From positions 124,001-188,000 of the forward strand of contig NZ_JAUKPO010000005.1 of the NCBI RefSeq assembly GCF_030503435.1: a DNA stretch of 64,000 bases, written 5' to 3'. The stretch comes from Rhodocytophaga aerolata (lineage in GTDB: Bacteria; Bacteroidota; Bacteroidia; Cytophagales; 172606-1). How positions within the stretch are numbered: position 1 is the stretch's first letter; every line of letters starts with the position of its first letter. Positions 59,303 to 64,000 of this stretch are shown piece after piece. The notes under the pieces were generated by a model. It was given only the letters and a program-made list of their open reading frames with translations. It was not told the origin of the DNA and searched no databases. The translations under genes and the position numbers were made by a program.

Positions 59303-60472
59303 TTAATAAGATATCTCTTTCTGAGAAACAGGTTGTAGCGTGGGATATGGCTTATCTTTTTGTTTCTTATTCTTTCTCCCCCACCAGATGTAGAACCCAG
59401 TAACCGGAAGAGAGGCAGCAATCAGACTAGCAAAAAACGCAAGTATTTTACCGGGCAATCCCATAATGGCTCCTACATGTATATCATAATTCATGCGCAT
59501 CAGCTTATCTGCAGCACTCGCCTCATGAAACCTTCCCCACTGATGGCTTACGGAAAGTTCTTCTAAGGTAAACTGGTCAAAAAAACGGTAATCTATCCGC
59601 CAATACGTACTGGCATCATCATTGATAGCTGCCAGAATGGATGAATTATGATGCTCCGGAAAATGAACTTCAATAGACTGGGCACCTGCATGTTCGGCCT
59701 TCATTTTATGCCATATTTTGTCTACCACCGGAGCATCGCTAGCCACAGCAACCGCCGTAGTATTAGATAAGGGTTCACTGTATAGCTGGTAATCTTTTCC
59801 TCCGGAAGTAGCCCAATATGTGGCATTGGCAAACCACTGGAACCCCCAGACTAAGCCGGTAAGGGCCATAATAAGAACTACCCAGGTAGCATAAAAGCCT
59901 AATACATTATGCAGATCGTAGTTTTTTCTGCGCCAGCGGGCACTCCATTTAATAGTAAAGCGTTGCTTGGCAGCTCCTTTATTTTTTGGCCACCAAAGTA
60001 TGAGCCCTGATATGAGCATTCCCACAAAAACAAGGGTAGCAGTGGCTACAACCGGCTGGCCAATGGCAGGTGGCAACCACAGATAAAAGTGCCCCATCAA
60101 CACAATCCGGAAAAAATCTTTATCCATATCTTTCACCTTAAGTACTTCTCCTGTGTAGGGATTAAGGTACACCAGGTAATAATATTCCGGATCGAAACTG
60201 TAAAAAGATACAACCGCCGCCTTATCTCCACTTTCATAAAGAACGCTATGTATTTTTTTATCCGGTAGTTCCTGCTGCGCAATTTCTTGGAGCTGGGAAG
60301 GAAGTAGGAAGGAAATGTTTTGCCTGTCTACAAAGCGGAAAGGCTGAGTAAGATCACTAATTTCCACTTGAAATGCATATAAGCAACCGGTAATACTGAT
60401 AATAAAAACCAGAAGTCCGGAGGTGAGCCCAAGCCAAAGGTGGAGTTTGCCTACAATCTTTTTAATGTGCAT
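59303..60472 (-). CDS. PepSY-domain membrane protein (siderophore-uptake partner)
   Basis: A 389-residue inner-membrane protein of the PepSY-TM family. It has an N-terminal helix (LHLWLGLTSGLLVFIISITGCLYAF), periplasmic PepSY domains, two or three further helices (AIGQPVVATATLVFVGMLISGLILWW; LHNVLGFYATWVVLIMALTGLVW; ILAFFASLIAASLPVTGFYIWW) and a basic C-terminal tail. Such proteins next to TonB receptors are thought to reduce or release iron from siderophores or to provide heme handling. It begins two bp after the receptor stop codon, so they are one operon. Confidence 0.85.
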   Translation of the reverse strand: MHIKKIVGKLHLWLGLTSGLLVFIISITGCLYAFQVEISDLTQPFRFVDRQNISFLLPSQLQEIAQQELPDKKIHSVLYESGDKAAVVSFYSFDPEYYYLVYLNPYTGEVLKVKDMDKDFFRIVLMGHFYLWLPPAIGQPVVATATLVFVGMLISGLILWWPKNKGAAKQRFTIKWSARWRRKNYDLHNVLGFYATWVVLIMALTGLVWGFQWFANATYWATSGGKDYQLYSEPLSNTTAVAVASDAPVVDKIWHKMKAEHAGAQSIEVHFPEHHNSSILAAINDDASTYWRIDYRFFDQFTLEELSVSHQWGRFHEASAADKLMRMNYDIHVGAIMGLPGKILAFFASLIAASLPVTGFYIWWGRKNKKQKDKPYPTLQPVSQKEISY

Positions 60473-60474
60473 AG

Positions 60475-62844
60475 CTAAAATTTATATCCCAGGGTTAAAC
60501 GGAAATTTCTTGGTGCTTCTGTTTGCCAGTAATAATAGCTTCCATAAGGAGATCCGGAAAACAGATACTCATTGAGAATATTATTTACATTCAAGGCAAT
60601 GTTAAATTTATCGTTTTGCCACGAGATTGCTCCATCCATCCGGAAATAATCTGGCAAAGAACTTTCAGACCCATCAAAAATAAACCAGGATGACCGTTCC
60701 AGCTGCCATTGGTAGCCGAGGGAAACCCCGATGCCCTTGAAGGTTCCATGGCCCAGGCGGTAAGAAAGCCAGCTATTGGTTATATGCTTAGTGGCCCCTG
60801 GTACGGCATTTCCAATATTTTCAGGATTAGTGTCTTCTGTTACTTTTGAATCAGTATAAGCATAGTTTAAAGTAAGGTTGAGGCCTCTTACAATTTCTCC
60901 ACGCACATCAACTTCTACGCCTTGTGTTTGCGTCTGACCTAGTTGTGTAGAAAAATTAATATGCTCTGGATCAGTGGTTAATACATTGTTTTTGATAATC
61001 CGGTAAAAAGATAAAGTAGAATTCCAGCGTCCACCCAGCCAGTCTTTTTTCAAGCCTGCTTCTAAATTATTGCCGGTAATCGGGTCAAACGCTTTTCCGG
61101 AAAAATCGGCACCTGCCTGTGGTACAAACGCCTGGTCGTATAAAGCATACACCGTTGTTTGTTTATTAATAGATCCGCTAATACCAACTCTTGGAGTGAA
61201 CACGGTTTCATCTGTTCCACTACCATACTGGCTATCTTTTGCAGAAGTAAGCCTGCCAGCCAGGGTAAGCCGTATTCTGTCACCCCAGAAACGAAATTCA
61301 TCTTGCAGGTATAACCCAGAATAGGATTGGCTTAAAATGTTTGCCCCTGCCCGCTGGCGCAGACTTCTGCTGCGGTCGAACTGTGGAAGGGAGTCCATTG
61401 GTACACTGTAAACCGGATTATAAATATTAAATCTTTCATATCCGTTCAGTGAGAACGACTGGTTCCAGTCAGCTATGTAGCGTTTATTTCCCAGGTCCAG
61501 GCCGCCCAATATCCGGTGGTTTATAGGACCTGTTTTTACTTCACCGTTCACAAAAATCTGCCCGAATTTACCTTCATTAAAGGCATCCCAGCTGCTTACA
61601 CTGCGGTACAAATCACCATTTGTTCTTACCGAATCTATCCATAAAGAGCTTCCTATCTGATTATAATTAAAATAAGCCAGTTGTCCGGTCACCTTCCAGG
61701 TATCACTAAGTTTATGCTCTAGAATCAGGAAAGAACTGTGGTCGTTCATCACGGAAGGATCTAAGTTGGGTTCGGCAATAGTGGCGTTACGCGGAAGATC
61801 ACCATAGCCATTGGCCGAAAATACATACGCTGACCCAATAGCTGACATCTGCGCATACTGATAGGTATATTCAGCCGTAAGAGAGGTTCGTTCGTTAAGC
61901 TGATATTTTATCACTGGGGCAATTGTGTAACGGTTTGTGTATTCAAAATCACGGTGAGAGCCCCGCAATTGTCCCATCAGATTTAGCCGGTATAAAAGCT
62001 TGCCATCTTTACTTAGTTTGCCATCCAGGTCGGTAGTAGCCCGGTAAGTATCAAAACTACCCACGGTTAAGGTAGCGGCCCCTCTGGTAAGGCCGGTAGG
62101 TTTTTTAGTTACAACATTATAAAAACCACTAGGCTCGCCATTGGCCATCATAAAACCTGCCGGGCCTTTTACAAACTCAATCCGCTCTACCATCGACATA
62201 TCTTCTGCCAGAGGTCCCCAGCTGGACTGTACATTCATTCCGTTTCTGAAAGGAGCTATCCGCGACCCGCGCATATTCAACCGGGCATAGTTATCCCAGT
62301 GTTCTAGTTTAGTTACCCCACTTACATTTCTGGAAACACCTTCCAACATATCGAATATCTGCTGGTCGGCGAGTACCTGTCCGGTAATTACCTGAATATT
62401 TTGGGGTGTTTCCAGGATAGGTGTTTGCAAGCGGAGGCTTGGAGAGGGAGAATTGGCAATATAGGTATTAGCGGCTCCGCTAACAACAATTTCACTCAGT
62501 TGCTGTGTACTCTCATTTAATTGCAATTCCAGCCGGGTGGTTTTTCCCCGCACGACTGTTACATTTTGTTTGGAAGCTGAATATCCTACCCCGCTGGCTA
62601 CTAACGTATAGGTGCCCTCGGCAACATTCCGTATTTCAAATCTCCCTTGTTCATCGGTAGAATTTCCAAATGTGGTTCCTTGTAAGCCAACGTTAATGCC
62701 CTCTAACGGCTGGTTTTCAGTATTCTGTATGGAGCCAGAAATTGTGCCCTGGCCAGATTGTGCTATTGTATAATAAGTGATGGTTTGAAAAAGAATCAGT
62801 GCAAATAGCCTTAAGATTTTAGGTTTATTTAGATGTGCTTTCAT
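60475..62844 (-). CDS. TonB-dependent siderophore receptor
   Basis: A 789-residue outer-membrane receptor. A signal peptide (ILRLFALILFQTITYYTIAQ) precedes a carboxypeptidase-regulatory-like domain (about 31-115: ISGSIQNTENQPLEGINVGL, TYTLVASGVGYSASKQNV), the plug (about 135-250: NIQVITGQVLADQQIFDM, VERIEFVKGPAGFMM) and a 22-strand barrel ending FRLTLGYKF. Family and partner PepSY gene suggest ferric-siderophore uptake. Two Fur-type palindromes lie 9 and 65 bp upstream of the ATG, so iron regulation is likely; the siderophore cannot be identified. Confidence 0.92.
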   Translation of the reverse strand: MKAHLNKPKILRLFALILFQTITYYTIAQSGQGTISGSIQNTENQPLEGINVGLQGTTFGNSTDEQGRFEIRNVAEGTYTLVASGVGYSASKQNVTVVRGKTTRLELQLNESTQQLSEIVVSGAANTYIANSPSPSLRLQTPILETPQNIQVITGQVLADQQIFDMLEGVSRNVSGVTKLEHWDNYARLNMRGSRIAPFRNGMNVQSSWGPLAEDMSMVERIEFVKGPAGFMMANGEPSGFYNVVTKKPTGLTRGAATLTVGSFDTYRATTDLDGKLSKDGKLLYRLNLMGQLRGSHRDFEYTNRYTIAPVIKYQLNERTSLTAEYTYQYAQMSAIGSAYVFSANGYGDLPRNATIAEPNLDPSVMNDHSSFLILEHKLSDTWKVTGQLAYFNYNQIGSSLWIDSVRTNGDLYRSVSSWDAFNEGKFGQIFVNGEVKTGPINHRILGGLDLGNKRYIADWNQSFSLNGYERFNIYNPVYSVPMDSLPQFDRSRSLRQRAGANILSQSYSGLYLQDEFRFWGDRIRLTLAGRLTSAKDSQYGSGTDETVFTPRVGISGSINKQTTVYALYDQAFVPQAGADFSGKAFDPITGNNLEAGLKKDWLGGRWNSTLSFYRIIKNNVLTTDPEHINFSTQLGQTQTQGVEVDVRGEIVRGLNLTLNYAYTDSKVTEDTNPENIGNAVPGATKHITNSWLSYRLGHGTFKGIGVSLGYQWQLERSSWFIFDGSESSLPDYFRMDGAISWQNDKFNIALNVNNILNEYLFSGSPYGSYYYWQTEAPRNFRLTLGYKF

Positions 62845-62852
62845 TATAGTTA

Positions 62853-62869
62853 TTTAGATTAATTCTAAA
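62853..62869. promoter_or_regulatory. Fur-type palindrome (proximal)
   Basis: TTTAGATTAATTCTAAA, an 8-1-8 palindrome with a one-base deviation, 9 bp upstream of the receptor ATG. Its layout resembles Fur/PerR-family boxes (TTAGAAT-n-ATTCTAA), and it would block transcription or translation start. Confidence 0.55.
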
Positions 62870-62908
62870 GAAGCACAAATATTAAAATAATTGCTTGGTG
62901 GCACAAGT

Positions 62909-62933
62909 ATTATTTAGAATATTTCTAAATAAT
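62909..62933. promoter_or_regulatory. Fur-type palindrome (distal)
   Basis: A 25-bp palindrome with core TTTAGAATATTTCTAAA (62913-62929) and flanking ATTA/TAAT arms, one mismatch in all. Core half-sites match the proximal palindrome. Spacing between the two centres is 60 bp, near six helical turns. Confidence 0.6.
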
Positions 62934-63115
62934 TTTTATTGTAGTCTATCTCAGTCGGGTAAAAATGAAGTTAATACATAGAAAAGATGCGTTACACCTG
63001 TAGAGGGAAACTATGTAATAGAATGTGTAGAATACGCATCCAGCCTATTAAGCGATAAAAATAAATGAAAGTATATCTCCTGGTTAGTTAAGTAAACATG
63101 GAGGCAACTAATTAC

Positions 63116-63793
63116 TTAAGATCCTAGCCACCCTTTTGCTTTTGCTTCCTCATACCCTTTGGCGCGTAGGATAGAGGCCGGATTATCTAACTTTCCATAA
63201 CCCCACTCCTGATAACTGCTCCGGTCTCCATTATAATCAGTGTGAGAGTACTCCCTAACAATATCCAGTACGCCTAAGTCATAGGCTAATTTCCATGTTT
63301 GGGCTTTGGTCAAATACATTAGAGGCGTATGAATTCTAATATCTTTTTCCAGGGCTAAGGTCATGGTGGTTTGCAAAGAATCTACAAAAACGCGGCGGCA
63401 ATCCGGATACCCGGAATAGTCAGTCTGGCACATCCCTCCTACCAGGTCTGCTATGCCTTTGGTATAAGCATAACTCGCCGCTAAAGTTAAAAATACAGCA
63501 TTTCGGCCGGGAACAAACGAAGCAGGCAAATGGCTATTCATTTCATGAGCTGCCGATACATCTTTATCATGTTCCGTTAAAGCAGAGCCTTGCAGCATCC
63601 CACTTATATCCATAATATGGAAGGGCACTTGCGCCATACTGGCAATGAGCTGGGCTTGCTGTAACTCTACTTCATGTTTTTGTCCATACCGGAAGCCTAA
63701 TGCTGCTACTTGGGAAAATTGTTTTTTTGCCCAATACAAACACGTGGTAGAATCTTGTCCTCCAGAAAATAATACTAAAGCAGATGTGCTCAT
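63116..63793 (-). CDS. queC: QueC-like 7-cyano-7-deazaguanine synthase lacking zinc cysteines
   Basis: A 225-residue ATP-dependent nitrile synthase of the QueC family that makes the queuosine precursor preQ0. The PP-loop SGGQDST (10-16), RYGQKHEVEL, FVPGRNAVFLTLAASYAY and GGMCQTDYSGYPDCRRVFVDSLQ are typical. The C-terminal end, where QueC enzymes usually have HTCYNG and GYGCGxCxxC zinc ligands, reads HTDYNGDR and GYGKLDNPAS, with no cysteine at all. The start at 63793 gives MSTSALVLFSGGQ; an extension to 63835 is unlikely. No queD, queE or queF lies next to it. Activity should be tested. Confidence 0.82.
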   Translation of the reverse strand: MSTSALVLFSGGQDSTTCLYWAKKQFSQVAALGFRYGQKHEVELQQAQLIASMAQVPFHIMDISGMLQGSALTEHDKDVSAAHEMNSHLPASFVPGRNAVFLTLAASYAYTKGIADLVGGMCQTDYSGYPDCRRVFVDSLQTTMTLALEKDIRIHTPLMYLTKAQTWKLAYDLGVLDIVREYSHTDYNGDRSSYQEWGYGKLDNPASILRAKGYEEAKAKGWLGS

Positions 63794-63871
63794 ACGACGA
63801 ATATTTTGACAAAGTAAAAGTAAGGATTCACCCAAATGTTTAATCGAACCTTGTAATAATAAATACCGCCT

Positions 63872-64000
63872 CTATGGTAAAGCAACCCACTCAAGTATAG
63901 CCGGCCCCCAGTAAAACTTAGTAAAGAAGTACGTCCCAATCAGTAAAAAGGTAGTCATGAACAAGAGCAGAAAGGCAGAGAAGAAGTTAAGGAAAGGAGA
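63872..64000 (-). CDS. C-terminal end of a membrane protein (partial)
   Basis: Minus-strand frame open from the right edge to TAG at 63872-63874, 42 codons visible. It reads as one hydrophobic helix (FFSAFLLLFMTTFLLIGTYF) followed by FTKFYWGPAILEWVALP. I do not recognise the family from this piece. It lies 78 bp upstream of queC on the same strand and may be co-transcribed. Confidence 0.55.
   Translation of the reverse strand, partial: SPFLNFFSAFLLLFMTTFLLIGTYFFTKFYWGPAILEWVALP

Noticed and set aside
59121-59306. 61-codon plus-strand ORF between the M48 gene and the PepSY gene
   Set aside because: It crosses the terminator hairpin of the PepSY gene; the sequence is AT-driven with no domain.
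1-64000. tRNA, rRNA, CRISPR arrays, prophage or IS elements
   Set aside because: I looked for T-loop-like strings, repeated spacer patterns, transposase motifs and terminal repeats and found none that I can support.

Overview
The window is a chromosomal segment of a Bacteroidota bacterium, most likely a Cytophagales member. The sequence supports this with gliding/type IX secretion (T9SS) genes gldB, gldD and gldE, a PorV2-PorU2-like pair, a PorG-like barrel, a 2,115-residue protein with a T9SS C-terminal sorting domain, a TonB-dependent receptor, a Bacteroidota-type long NusB, and repeated TAnnTTTG-type -7 promoter elements. I see no rRNA, tRNA, CRISPR array, prophage or intact insertion sequence. 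Genus-level placement is not possible from sequence reading alone.

Layout. 0-13.5 kb is a core information-processing and gliding block: ABC exporter, gldB, a beta-barrel protein, RNase E/G, a 29-residue ribosomal protein, a TPR protein and HU on the minus strand; then mutY, ssb, gldE, gldD and recG on the plus strand. A truncated barrel-protein remnant follows. 13.7-20.9 kb is more accessory: a GH15 glycosidase, a beta-helix protein with a PA14-like end, an McrB-type AAA+ NTPase without an adjacent McrC, and a small porin. 20.9-27 kb (minus) carries an acyl-CoA thioesterase, a PorG-like barrel, pcm, a two-PspC/GIN envelope-stress protein with its PadR regulator, and a small secreted protein. 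27.3-33.6 kb (plus) is the PorV2/PorU2-like T9SS pair. 33.6-41.4 kb holds holA, a peroxiredoxin-like gene, small membrane/secreted proteins and the nusB-ytxH-DUF1573-yajC-ybbR-coaE cluster. 41.7-47.5 kb has an ABC exporter half with a degenerate Walker B motif, an orphan alpha-helical protein, two dehydrogenases and a small barrel. 47.8-54.2 kb is the giant T9SS cargo. 54.2-55.0 kb has no convincing gene. 55-64 kb carries sodA, tadA, a Fur-family regulator, a PagL-type hydrolase, an M48 lipoprotein protease, a PepSY/TonB-receptor iron-uptake operon with two Fur-type palindromes, and a queC lacking its usual zinc-binding cysteines.

Together the genes describe a cell with gliding/T9SS machinery that exports large adhesin-like proteins, envelope stress control (PspC/PadR, M48, PagL), and iron/oxidative-stress functions (Fur-type regulator, SOD, TonB receptor plus PepSY). 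The points most worth checking are the Cys-less QueC, the solitary McrB-like NTPase, the duplicated Fur-type operator, the PorV2-PorU2 pair and the unpaired degenerate ABC half-transporter. Family assignments come from motifs read by eye; no database search was run.
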